DNA of 64,000 nt from contig NZ_MVHF01000010.1 of assembly GCF_002086485.1 (NCBI RefSeq), forward strand, positions 1 through 64,000, written 5' to 3'. The notes beneath the pieces were generated by a model, which was not told the DNA's origin, did no database searches, and saw only the letters and a list, made by a program, of their open reading frames with translations. The translations under genes were made by a program, and so were the position numbers. This stretch comes from Mycobacterium aquaticum (GTDB lineage: Bacteria; Actinomycetota; Actinomycetes; Mycobacteriales; Mycobacteriaceae). Below, in pieces: positions 44,004 to 52,914 of this stretch; the first letter of the stretch is position 1; every line of letters starts with the position of its first letter.

Positions 44004-46384
44004 CGTTGTCCTCCAGACGTTTTGGAGCTCCAGAACCCGGCGATGCCGGCGCTGAACGCCCCGCTGTTCCACGATTCGTCGGCGGCGGCGTCCTCGAGCG
44101 CGAAGGCGTGTTCGATCTCCTCGAGCGGCGGACGCAGCAGCGCCAGGTGCAGAGCGGTGTTGTTGACGCCTTCCGGCGTCCAGGCCAGGACGGTGCTGAC
44201 GGCTCGGTCCAGCAAATCGGATTGGTCGACGATCTCGTCGAGCAGCCCGATGCGCAGCGCCTCGTTGGCGTCGATGCGTTCGGAGCCCAGCACCATCCGC
44301 ATCGCGTGATTGCGCACGATCCGCGGGAGCAGCACGCTCGAGGCGTTGGAGATCGTGAGGCCGCGCCCATTCTCCGGTTGGAAATAGGTGGTCGCCGGCG
44401 TGCCGAGGCGGGCATCGCAGCACAGCGTGATCTCCGAGGCGCCGCCGACGGCGATGCCGTTGATTGCCGCGACCACGGGTACCCGGGTCTGCAGGATGGC
44501 TCGGGTGATGTCGTGGAAGGTCTCGAAGGTGTCGCGCATGTCGTCGAATGTGGTCGGCGGTGAGGCGAGGTCCTCGCCGGCGCTGAACGCGCGCCCGGTG
44601 CCCGTGAGGACGATGCCGCGGGCCCGCTCGCCGGTGCCGTACTCGCGGATGAGCGTGGCCAACCGCCGCCGCATCTCGATGGTCAGCGCGTTGAGTTTCG
44701 CCGGGCGCCGCAGAGTGATGACGGCGACGTCGTGGACCATGTCGACGACCACGTGCTCAGCCGCACCTGTCTGGGCCGGGGCCGGTGCGCGCAGGTCGAA
44801 GACGGTGCCGGGGGATTCGGCGGCCCGGGCCTTCAGTGCGGGTTTGGACACCCGCTCGGACGGTGTGCGGGGGAAGTCGGCGACGAATTCGATGTACCGC
44901 GGCACTTTGAACCGCGCGAGCTGCCCCGAGACCCTTTCGGCGATGGCCTCGGCCGTCGCCCGGTCGGCCGGCAGGCCGGCCGCGAGTTGCAGGAATGCTT
45001 TGACTTCCTCGCCGAGCATCTCGTCGGGTTCGGCGACCACTGCGGACGCGACGACGGCGTCGTCGCGTTCGAGTGCGGCCTCCACCTCCGCGGCGGCGAC
45101 GTTCTCGCCGCCGCGGCGCACCATGTCCTTGATGCGGCCCACCAGGCGGATGTCGCCGCGGTCGTCGGCGACGGCCAGGTCGCCGGTGTGCAGCCACCCG
45201 CCGTGCAGGGCCCGCGCTGTCTCGTCGGGCCGGTTCCAGTAGCCCAGCATCATCGGTGTGCCGGACACGGTCAGCTCGCCGGGCGTGCCGGCAGCGACGT
45301 CGGCGCCGTCGGCGTCCACGATCCGGATGTGCTTGGTGGGCATGGGACGTCCGAGAGTTCCGCTGCCCACGGCCGCGGTGTCGGCGAGCGGGCTGATCAT
45401 GTCGATGCCGCTCTCGGTCATTCCGTAGAGCTCACGCCAGGGCGCGCCCCAGCGTTCCTCGAGCTGGGCGTGCAGCGCCACCGGGATGGCCGAGCAGAAC
45501 ACGGCGCGCAGCCGGTTGTCCCGATCGTCAGGGCCGGGCGGCTGCTTGAACAGCAGCGTGGGCATCGACCCGAGCACGTAGCAGAACGTCACACCGTGCC
45601 GGCGCACGTCTGTCATGAAGCCCGATGCCGAGAACCGCGGTAGCACCACCAGTGCGGCACCGGTGGTGAGGGCGACCACCGTGTTCCACTGCGGGTCCAT
45701 GTAGGAGAAGGGCTGGGCGGTGAGCAGCACGTCGTCGGGGCCGAGTCCGGCGGCCGCGGCGCAGGTCCACGCGATTCTGGTCCAGTAATCGTGGGTCAGC
45801 ATGCACGCCTTCGGGAACCCGGTGGTGCCCGAGGTGTACTGCAGGTTGGCGAGGGTGTCGGGACCGATCACGACCTCGGGGGCGGTCGCGGGGAACCCCG
45901 CATTGCTGTCGGCGATATCGATGATCGTCACGTCGGCGAGGCCGGGAACTGCGGCGATCACCTCACGTACCAGGGGGCTGTGATCAGCGTCGGTGACGAT
46001 CACGCGGGCGCCCGAATCCTGCAGCACGAACTGCAGATCGGCCGCGCGGTACGCCGAGTTGACGGGCACCGCGACGGCGCCGGCTTTGAGCGCCGCCAGC
46101 CATGTCAGCGGCCAGCCCGCGACGTTGGGCAGCATGATCGCGACCCGGTCGCCTGGGGCCACGCCCGCCGTCGCGATCAGTCGGTGCGCGAGCCGCGACG
46201 ACGACGCGTCAGCCTGCGCATAGGTCCACGACTGCTCGCCGAAACGCAGCAGCTCGGCCTCCGGTGTGCGGGCGGCGCCGTCGGCGAGCAGGCCGGTGAC
46301 GGTGCGCACCCGCGGCACGGCCCCGATCTCGTCGGCGGCGACGGCGGGTCGCCCCGGTGCCCTATGTGTGGTGTCGATGGTCAT
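44000..46384 (-). CDS. Acyl-CoA synthetase / enoyl-CoA hydratase fusion
   Basis: 794-aa two-domain protein. Residues 20-530 are an AMP-forming acyl-CoA ligase: P-loop-like LQYTSGTTGFPKACML, LYGMTESG, the TGD motif in GWLHTGDLAV and the hinge VGRIKDMVRRGGENV. Residues 550-794 are a crotonase-fold enoyl-CoA hydratase/isomerase (VITLRRPAKLNALTIEMRRRL, AFSAGEDLAS, VAAINGIAVGGASEITLCCDARLGT). One polypeptide could activate an acid to its CoA ester and carry out a crotonase-type step. The region is continuous with no internal stop. Both ends overlap neighbouring genes by ATGA. Confidence 0.9.
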   Translation of the reverse strand: MTIDTTHRAPGRPAVAADEIGAVPRVRTVTGLLADGAARTPEAELLRFGEQSWTYAQADASSSRLAHRLIATAGVAPGDRVAIMLPNVAGWPLTWLAALKAGAVAVPVNSAYRAADLQFVLQDSGARVIVTDADHSPLVREVIAAVPGLADVTIIDIADSNAGFPATAPEVVIGPDTLANLQYTSGTTGFPKACMLTHDYWTRIAWTCAAAAGLGPDDVLLTAQPFSYMDPQWNTVVALTTGAALVVLPRFSASGFMTDVRRHGVTFCYVLGSMPTLLFKQPPGPDDRDNRLRAVFCSAIPVALHAQLEERWGAPWRELYGMTESGIDMISPLADTAAVGSGTLGRPMPTKHIRIVDADGADVAAGTPGELTVSGTPMMLGYWNRPDETARALHGGWLHTGDLAVADDRGDIRLVGRIKDMVRRGGENVAAAEVEAALERDDAVVASAVVAEPDEMLGEEVKAFLQLAAGLPADRATAEAIAERVSGQLARFKVPRYIEFVADFPRTPSERVSKPALKARAAESPGTVFDLRAPAPAQTGAAEHVVVDMVHDVAVITLRRPAKLNALTIEMRRRLATLIREYGTGERARGIVLTGTGRAFSAGEDLASPPTTFDDMRDTFETFHDITRAILQTRVPVVAAINGIAVGGASEITLCCDARLGTPATTYFQPENGRGLTISNASSVLLPRIVRNHAMRMVLGSERIDANEALRIGLLDEIVDQSDLLDRAVSTVLAWTPEGVNNTALHLALLRPPLEEIEHAFALEDAAADESWNSGAFSAGIAGFWSSKTSGGQR

Positions 46385-47142
46385 TTGGCGGCCTCCAGCT
46401 GTTTTCTCGATTCGTCGACGAGCCAGGTCAATGCCGGGTCGTCGCGTTCCATCCACTCGGGGTGCCACTGCACCCCGAGGATCGGCGCATCGGGCGCCTC
46501 TACCGCCTCGACCACCCCGTCAGAGGTGCGGCCGGTAACGATGAGCCCCGTGGCGCACTGGTCAACGGCCTGGTGGTGCCACGAGTTGGTGACTGCGCTG
46601 TCGCCGAAGATCCGCGCGGCCGTCGACCCGGGCTCGAACACCACCACATGGGCGGCGTCCCCGTCGGTGGGCGCGGCCCGCAGCGACAGGTGCGGTATCG
46701 GCCCGGGCGGCAGATCCGCGACGAGGGTCCCGCCGAGCGCGGTGTTGAGGACCTGCAGGCCGCGGCACACGCTCAGCAACGGGATACCGTGATCAATCGC
46801 GGTGCGGGTCAGGGTGAATTCGTACTCATCGCGTTCGGTGTCATGCGCGTTCGGATTAAGCCGGGGGTCGACGTCGCGGACCACGGTGGTGTCGCCGCCC
46901 CACCGTGCCGGATGCACGTCCTGCCCGCCGGTCACCACTACCCCGGACAGCCACTGGCAAGCGTCGGCCGGATCGGCGTCGTAGGGCAGGTGCACGGGCA
47001 CGCCGCCGGCGTTGGCGATGCGGATTGCGAACGCTGACATGAAGGAGTCCATGGACTCGCCTCCGTACCGTTCGTCCATCCCGGCGATCAGCCCCAGCTG
47101 GAATCGGCGGCCGGTTATCCCGATCAGCGGTTTGCGACTCAT
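46381..47142 (-). CDS. PuuD-like gamma-glutamyl amidase (class I glutamine amidotransferase-like)
   Basis: 253 aa. Class I amidotransferase-like hydrolase with nucleophile Cys in LLSVCRGLQVLN and His/Glu in GVQWHPEW. It belongs to the family of PuuD, which cleaves gamma-glutamyl-GABA to glutamate and GABA. Lying directly behind a glutamine-synthetase-like gene, it would remove the glutamyl tag at the end of a Puu-type pathway. ATG 47142 overlaps the stop of that gene. Confidence 0.88.
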   Translation of the reverse strand: MSRKPLIGITGRRFQLGLIAGMDERYGGESMDSFMSAFAIRIANAGGVPVHLPYDADPADACQWLSGVVVTGGQDVHPARWGGDTTVVRDVDPRLNPNAHDTERDEYEFTLTRTAIDHGIPLLSVCRGLQVLNTALGGTLVADLPPGPIPHLSLRAAPTDGDAAHVVVFEPGSTAARIFGDSAVTNSWHHQAVDQCATGLIVTGRTSDGVVEAVEAPDAPILGVQWHPEWMERDDPALTWLVDESRKQLEAAK

Positions 47143-48491
47143 GTGAACTCGAAGTAGCGGTGGGACTCCCACGCGGAGAGTTCGGTATACGGGTCGCCGC
47201 CCTTGGTGTGGAACTGCATCCACTCCCACCGGCGCGACGCAACCCAGAACTCGACGAACTCGTCACCCAGGTACTCGCGCAGCAGCGGGTCGCCGTCGAG
47301 AGCTGCGATGGCCTTCGTCATCGTGTCGGGGATCCGCGCGACCCCGGTGTCGTCGGGCAGGGACCACGCCATGTCATCGCACGGCGGTGGGGCCGGTATC
47401 TCGCGTTCGAGGCCGGCGACGACCCCGGCCAGCACACCCGCCAGCGCGTAGTACGGATTGACATCCGAACCCGGCACCCGGTATTCCAGGCGCGAGTACT
47501 TGGGGTGCCCGACGATCGCCCGCAGCGCCGCGGTCTTGTTGTTGATGCCCCAGCTCATGGTGGTGGGTGGCCCCGAGATGTCGACGAGGCGCCGGTACGA
47601 GGTGATCTGCGGCATCGCCAGCAACGTGTTGCCGGCCATGGTGGCCATCAGCCCGCCGATGGCCTGCAGCATGACCTCGGACGGCCCGTCGGGGGAGAAG
47701 AACTGGTTCACGCCGTCCCGCTGCAGCGACAGGTTGACGTGGGCGCCCTGCCCGAATCCGGCGGTCGGTTTCGCCATGAAGGTGACCGACCGCCCCTGTT
47801 CGTACGCGACCTCGCGCATGACCTGCTTGGTTCGCACCCAGGCGTCGGCGAGCGCCACCGGGTCGGCGGGTGCGATGTTCAACTCGGTCTGACCGGGCGC
47901 GGCCTCGTCGGTCCACGCCTCCCAGGTGATGCCGAGCGAGTCGAGCCGGTCGGTGACAGCCTCCATGTAGTCGATCCAGTCCTTGGACCGCGCGAGGTTG
48001 TAGGCGGACCCGGTGTCCCCGCCGAGCGGGGTGAGGTCGCGGTAGCCGCGTGCCCGCGCTTCCTGGATGGATTCCTCGAACAGGGTCGTCTCGATTTCCA
48101 CCGCAACGGTGGCGCTGTAGCCGAGTGCGCTGAGCCGGTCGGCGAGGCGGCGCACCATGTTGCGCGGACAGATTGGTAGTGGCCGGCCGTCCCTCATCCA
48201 GAAGTCACCGATCACGGAGTCCATCCCGGGCTTCCACTCCACGAGCGTGCTCATGTCCGGGACCAGCGCGATGTCGTAGAGGTTGCCGCGCCAGTCGGGG
48301 AAGGCGTCGCCGAAAACGAAGTCGGTGCCCATGTCGATCGCGAAGAGGATGTCGGCGAAGGCGAACCCCGAATCCTTGCCGGACGCGAACTTCGCAGCAG
48401 TGACGTTCTTACCCATGAAGCTGCCGTCGTGATTGGTGGCCTCCACCCGGATCGCCTTGGTGGCCGTTCTGGGCAGGGTGAGCTCAGACAT
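47139..48491 (-). CDS. Glutamine synthetase-like gamma-glutamylamine synthetase (PuuA/IpuC type)
   Basis: 450 aa, shorter than GlnA. The family motifs are present: metal-binding EIETTLFE, the GAHVNLSLQ block, NNKTAALR and YRVPGSDVNPYYALAGVLAG. Enzymes of this branch ligate glutamate to an amine other than ammonia: putrescine for PuuA, isopropylamine for IpuC, aniline for AtdA1. The context with a PuuD-like amidase, amine oxidase and amino-acid/amine permease strongly suggests this role. The substrate amine cannot be decided from sequence. Confidence 0.88.
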   Translation of the reverse strand: MSELTLPRTATKAIRVEATNHDGSFMGKNVTAAKFASGKDSGFAFADILFAIDMGTDFVFGDAFPDWRGNLYDIALVPDMSTLVEWKPGMDSVIGDFWMRDGRPLPICPRNMVRRLADRLSALGYSATVAVEIETTLFEESIQEARARGYRDLTPLGGDTGSAYNLARSKDWIDYMEAVTDRLDSLGITWEAWTDEAAPGQTELNIAPADPVALADAWVRTKQVMREVAYEQGRSVTFMAKPTAGFGQGAHVNLSLQRDGVNQFFSPDGPSEVMLQAIGGLMATMAGNTLLAMPQITSYRRLVDISGPPTTMSWGINNKTAALRAIVGHPKYSRLEYRVPGSDVNPYYALAGVLAGVVAGLEREIPAPPPCDDMAWSLPDDTGVARIPDTMTKAIAALDGDPLLREYLGDEFVEFWVASRRWEWMQFHTKGGDPYTELSAWESHRYFEFT

Positions 48492-49179
48492 CGAATCGAA
48501 CCTTCCACGAGGCGGCCGTCATGACCGAGAGCTGTGAGAGCGTGCCCTGAACCCGCAGGCCGCGGTCCAGAGCGGAGAGGAGATAGTCGGAGCCGGTGAA
48601 CACACCGGTCAGCACGTCGGGCGTGGCGACCATGCGGTAGCAGGTGGGGCCGGCGCCGAACCGGGCCTCTTGCGGGCCGCCGGGGCCATCGGCCACCGCC
48701 ACGAGGACGTCCGGGATGCCGCGGATGCCGCGGGTCAGGTCCCAGAATCGGGTGGCCGCCTCCTGCCACGACGGCAGCGGGGGTCGCAGGGCGGTCGACA
48801 GCCCGTCGGCCAGGTCGGCGTCGCCTTCGGTGCTGACGGTCGCCAGGCGCGCGTCGAGATCGACGACCACCGTGGCATCGGTCGGTGCGAACACGCCACC
48901 GGTCACCGTCACGGCACCGTCGGAGAATGTCACGGTCGCGGCCTGCGGGGTGTCGTGGGAGCGGACCGCTACCGTCCCGGCGCCGTGTCCGAGCACGTCG
49001 GGGGCGTCTCCGGTGCGGACGGCGTCACGCAGGGTCCGGCCGAGCAGTCGGACGATGGGCGTGGCATCGTGGGCGATCTCGACACGGATTGTTGTCGTGA
49101 CCGGAGCCGGGGGGATCGTGGTGGCGTCCAATGGTCCGTCCTTTCTTCGTTGGGGGTCTGCTTCGGGGATCGAGGTCAT
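48484..49179 (-). CDS. Uncharacterised operon protein, possibly SCP2-like
   Basis: 231 aa, no signal peptide or membrane helix. The middle (TVTFSDGAVTVTGGVFAPTDATVVVDLDARLATVSTEGDADLADGLSTAL) recalls SCP2/sterol-carrier-like domains, but the similarity is weak. ATG 49179 overlaps the permease stop by ATGA, fitting the coupling pattern of the whole operon; a TTG at 49131 behind AAAGGACGG is an alternative start giving 215 aa. It overlaps the glutamine-synthetase-like start by 8 bases. No function assigned. Confidence 0.65.
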   Translation of the reverse strand: MTSIPEADPQRRKDGPLDATTIPPAPVTTTIRVEIAHDATPIVRLLGRTLRDAVRTGDAPDVLGHGAGTVAVRSHDTPQAATVTFSDGAVTVTGGVFAPTDATVVVDLDARLATVSTEGDADLADGLSTALRPPLPSWQEAATRFWDLTRGIRGIPDVLVAVADGPGGPQEARFGAGPTCYRMVATPDVLTGVFTGSDYLLSALDRGLRVQGTLSQLSVMTAASWKVRFDV

Positions 49180-50603
49180 TCGAGGGTGCGGTAGACATCG
49201 GGGCGACGCCGGCGCAGCATGACTGCCCAGGCGAGGCCGGCGGAGAACGCGGCGGTGATCACCGCGAGGAAGACATTCGCCCAGGTGCGCGAGCCGATGA
49301 GGAGCTCGAAGTTGCTGATGACGAGCACGAGGATGGTGCCAAGGGCGGCGAGTGCGAGGGCAGGGGCGACGGTGCCCCTCCAGGTACTCGCTGTCCGGAG
49401 CTGGCGGAAGTGCACGACGATCGCCGCGGAGGTCAGGGCCAGCAGAACGATCAGCCCGAGGGTTCCGGCGCCGCCGAACCAGGCATAGATCTGGACGACG
49501 GGGTCGAGCCCGAGGATCGCCGTGACCGCGACCAGCGTCGCGATGACTCCTGAGGTCAGCAGCGAGGCCACGTGCGGCGACCGGTGCACGGGATGCACCG
49601 CGCCGAGCGGAACCGGGAGCGCGCCCTGGCGGCCGAGGGCGAACAGGTAGCGGGAAACCACGTTGTGCGCGGTGAGCACACATGCGAAGAAGCTCGAGAC
49701 CAGCAGCACTTGCACGGCGTCGTGGGCTAGCTGCGACACATAGCGGGTCGCGAGCCCGGCTGCCAGTCCTTCGGGATCGTTTGCCGCGGCCTCGACGGTG
49801 CGCGTGACGCCGAGGCCGTTGATCATCGCCCAGGACGAGACGGTGTAGATGGCGGCGATGACGACGACGGCGGTGTACGTCGCGCGCGGGATCGTGCGGT
49901 CGGGATCCTTGGCCTCGGACCGGAAGACCGCGGTGGCCTCGAAACCGACGAAGCCGAAGACGGCGAACATGATCCCGGTGCCGGTGGCGCCGCTGGTGAA
50001 CGCGTCCCAGGTCAGCGGGTGCGCCGACAGCCCGTCAGCTCCGCCGCGCAGCACGATGGCGACATCAACCAGCGCGACGATCCCGATCTCCGCGATGAGC
50101 AGCACGCCCAGTACGCGCGCGCTGACCTCGACGTTGCGGTATCCCAGGTAGCCGATCGCCGCGAGCCCGGCGGCTGCGAGTATCCACCACGGCACCGCGA
50201 CTCCGGCGAACGTGTGGATCACGTTCCGCGCGGCGGCACCGAGGTAAGCCGCGACGGACACGATGAGCAGCGAGTACGTGACCAGGGCCAGCGCGGCGGC
50301 GCCCAGGCCTGCCGCGGTGCCGAGGCCGCGCTGCACATAGGAGTAGAAGGCGCCGGCGTTGCGGACCTCGGGGGTCATCGCCGAGTAGCCGACGGTGAAC
50401 AGCACCAGCACGACGCCGACGATCACGAAGTCGACGGGCGTCCCGATGCCGTTGCCGGAGCCGAGCATCAGCGGGATCAGCCCCGCGAACACCGTCAGCG
50501 GCGCGGCGAACGCCACGACCATGAACACGATGTGGGCGACGCCGAGGGTCCGGTTCAGGCCGGTGGCGGCCTCTTGCGCCGCGACTGCGCGCTGGTCGGT
50601 CAT
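49176..50603 (-). CDS. APC-family amino acid/polyamine permease
   Basis: 475 aa with about twelve membrane helices beginning at residue 22 (VAHIVFMVVAFAAPLTVFAGLIPLML). Characteristic APC features are the broken first helix and the block MFAVFGFVGFEATAVFRSEAKDPDRTIPRA. Likely imports the amine degraded by the operon. It is placed between the monoamine oxidase and glutamylamine synthetase genes with four-base overlaps on both sides. Confidence 0.9.
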   Translation of the reverse strand: MTDQRAVAAQEAATGLNRTLGVAHIVFMVVAFAAPLTVFAGLIPLMLGSGNGIGTPVDFVIVGVVLVLFTVGYSAMTPEVRNAGAFYSYVQRGLGTAAGLGAAALALVTYSLLIVSVAAYLGAAARNVIHTFAGVAVPWWILAAAGLAAIGYLGYRNVEVSARVLGVLLIAEIGIVALVDVAIVLRGGADGLSAHPLTWDAFTSGATGTGIMFAVFGFVGFEATAVFRSEAKDPDRTIPRATYTAVVVIAAIYTVSSWAMINGLGVTRTVEAAANDPEGLAAGLATRYVSQLAHDAVQVLLVSSFFACVLTAHNVVSRYLFALGRQGALPVPLGAVHPVHRSPHVASLLTSGVIATLVAVTAILGLDPVVQIYAWFGGAGTLGLIVLLALTSAAIVVHFRQLRTASTWRGTVAPALALAALGTILVLVISNFELLIGSRTWANVFLAVITAAFSAGLAWAVMLRRRRPDVYRTLE

Positions 50604-52015
50604 GACAATCCGCCGAGTCGATTAGGGACCCGCAGGCGGTCAAGTACCTCAGCGGCGGCGCGCTCGGCGGCGCTGACAGCGCCGTCGAAGTATCCCTGGT
50701 TGACGGTCGCGGTCTCGGTGCCCGCCCAGTGGATTCGGCCGACCGGCCTGCGGTCGGCGTCGGTGTACTGGGTCAGCGACCCTGGCGCGCGGGAGCCGAC
50801 ACAGCCATTGATCCACGGTTCGTGTGCCCAGTCTTTTTCCAGGAACGCGATCGGCTTGGCCGCTTGCGGGCCGAACAGTGTGGTCAGGTCGGCAAGGACG
50901 GCGTCGCGCCGGGCGTCAGGGTTGTCGAGCAGTTCATCGGGCCAGCTCTGCAGACACCCCGATCCCGCGGTGCCCATGAAGGTCAGCAGGATGCCGACGC
51001 TGGCGTCCGGCGGCGAGTTGTCGATGACGAAGTTGGCGACCGGCAAATCGCTGACCGCTTGCCCGTTGAGGCCCTGCTCCCGCCAGAACGGCCTGTCGTA
51101 AACGGCGAAGAGCTTGCTTTCCGAACCACTGCTCCAGCGGCGCTGCAACATGCTCCGGCGGGTCGGAAGGTCCGGTGTGAAGTTGATGCGGGAGGCATCG
51201 GCGGGTGACATGGCGACAATCACCCGGTCAGCGTGGACATCGATGCGCGCGGACCGAACCGTGACGCCGTCACTGTTCTGGCTGATCTCAGTCACGGGCG
51301 ACTCAAGCACCACCGCGGCCCCGAGGTCGTCGGCCATGCGCTGAGCGATGCGGAACGTCCCGCCGACGACCCGCGACTCCTGCGCGCCGCCGGTGACGTT
51401 CACCATGTGTTCGAAGCCGCCGGCGCCCTTGATCCGCGCCAACTGCACCAACAACGACGTCCAGTGCAAATCTTCGGCGTTGGTCACCGCCAGGCCGAGA
51501 GTGAGCATGAACTTGGCGTCCTCGGTCAGCGCGTTGGCGTCGAGCCAGTGCCCGATGGTGGTGCTGTCCCATTTGCGCGCGTGCCGGGCCGTCCACGGCG
51601 CCTCCAGGGGTACCGTTTTCGCCATGCGGTCCAGCCGCATCTGCAGCTGGGCGAAGTCGGCGAGGACCAGCGGATTGACCGGCGGGATGAGGCCGTCATA
51701 TCGCTTGGACTTGCCGTTGCGGTGATAGATCGACTTGCCGTCGACGTAGGTTTTGAACGTGTCGATCCCGAGTTCGTCGATCAGGGCGAAGATCCGGTCC
51801 TGGCCGGGGCCGATCCATTGGCCGCCGCCTTCGGTGATGACGCCGTGGCCGACGTCGAGGTTCATGGTGCGCCCGCCGACGCGGTCGCCGGCCTCCAGGA
51901 CGATCACTGATCGTCCGGCCTGAGTCAGCCTCCGCGCCGCCGTCAAACCCGATACGCCGGCGCCGATGATGGCGACGTCGACGGTGTGTTGTGCGGTCAG
52001 ATTCTGTTCGGTCAT
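50600..52015 (-). CDS. Flavin monoamine oxidase
   Basis: 471-aa FAD amine oxidase. The dinucleotide motif VAIIGAGVSGLTAARRLTQAGRSVIVLEAGDRVGGR starts at residue 14, and the C-terminal FAD-binding block is GRIHWAGTETATVNQGYFDGAVSAAERAAAEVL. Typical MAO length. It would oxidise an amine, or its glutamyl derivative, to an aldehyde with release of ammonia and H2O2. ATG 52015 overlaps the hydrolase stop by ATGA. Confidence 0.92.
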   Translation of the reverse strand: MTEQNLTAQHTVDVAIIGAGVSGLTAARRLTQAGRSVIVLEAGDRVGGRTMNLDVGHGVITEGGGQWIGPGQDRIFALIDELGIDTFKTYVDGKSIYHRNGKSKRYDGLIPPVNPLVLADFAQLQMRLDRMAKTVPLEAPWTARHARKWDSTTIGHWLDANALTEDAKFMLTLGLAVTNAEDLHWTSLLVQLARIKGAGGFEHMVNVTGGAQESRVVGGTFRIAQRMADDLGAAVVLESPVTEISQNSDGVTVRSARIDVHADRVIVAMSPADASRINFTPDLPTRRSMLQRRWSSGSESKLFAVYDRPFWREQGLNGQAVSDLPVANFVIDNSPPDASVGILLTFMGTAGSGCLQSWPDELLDNPDARRDAVLADLTTLFGPQAAKPIAFLEKDWAHEPWINGCVGSRAPGSLTQYTDADRRPVGRIHWAGTETATVNQGYFDGAVSAAERAAAEVLDRLRVPNRLGGLS

Positions 52016-52914
52016 ATCAGTGCCCTTTCGAGATGGTCGATGACGTGGTCGGCGATGCGCGGGGCGAGCGAATCGGGCAGGTGGTGGCCCATGCCGGGGA
52101 TGACGATGTGCCGTGCGTGCCGGATCGCGGCCGCGGTGGCCGCGCCGCCCGACGGTGCGACGATGAGATCGCGGTTGCCGTTGATCACCAGCGTCGGCGC
52201 GGTGATCGTGGCCAGTTCCGCTGTCCGGTCACCGGAGGCCTGGATGGCCTGGATCTGCCGGGCCATCCCGGAGGCGCCGTCGCCGGCGGTGCGGTTCCAG
52301 GTTTCGACGGCATGCGCGGCCTCCTCGGCCTCATCGATGGGGTAACCGGTTCCGGCGAGGTGTGCAGTCATCCGCAGGTGCGCGCGGACCGCCTGCAGCC
52401 GGTTCCGCGGAGGGGGGCTCACCAGCAGGGCTTTTGTCGACGCGGCGGGCTGCCCCACCGTCGGATCACCGGTGGTCGAGTACAGCGAGGTCAGCGTGGC
52501 GGTGAGGGCGGGGTGCCGGGCCGCGACCGTCTGCGCGATCATGCCGCCCATCGACCTGCCGACCACATGGGTCGGGCCCACGGCCAGGTGCTCGATCAGT
52601 TGCGCGGCGTCGGTCGCCATGTCGGCCAGCGTGTAGGCGTCGCGCCGCGGCCGGGAAAGCAGTTGCCGAAGGGTGTTCGGCGGCGGCGTCGTGGCGAAGG
52701 TCGAGCGGCCCGAGTCGCGGTTGTCCATGCGGATCACCAGGAATCCCGTGGCGGTCAGCGCGGAGACGAACCGCGGCGACCACGTCGTGAGGTCCTCCCC
52801 GAGGCCGGCGATGAGCAGGACCGGTGTTCCCCCGGCGTGCCCGTCGGTGCGGAAGCAGACCCGCGTGCCGCCGGGGAGCGTCACGAACCGGTCTGCGGAT
52901 TTCGGCTCAGGCAT
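52012..52914 (-). CDS. Alpha/beta hydrolase
   Basis: 300-aa serine hydrolase: oxyanion region LLIAGLGEDLTTWS, DNRDSGRST typical of the esterase/haloperoxidase group, nucleophile in VVGRSMGGMIAQ, acidic residue in LVINGNRDLIV and His in IPGMGHHLPD. It is co-translated with the Baeyer-Villiger-type monooxygenase (8-base overlap). Such pairs often hydrolyse the ester or lactone made by the monooxygenase; this is inference. Confidence 0.88.
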   Translation of the reverse strand: MPEPKSADRFVTLPGGTRVCFRTDGHAGGTPVLLIAGLGEDLTTWSPRFVSALTATGFLVIRMDNRDSGRSTFATTPPPNTLRQLLSRPRRDAYTLADMATDAAQLIEHLAVGPTHVVGRSMGGMIAQTVAARHPALTATLTSLYSTTGDPTVGQPAASTKALLVSPPPRNRLQAVRAHLRMTAHLAGTGYPIDEAEEAAHAVETWNRTAGDGASGMARQIQAIQASGDRTAELATITAPTLVINGNRDLIVAPSGGAATAAAIRHARHIVIPGMGHHLPDSLAPRIADHVIDHLERALI

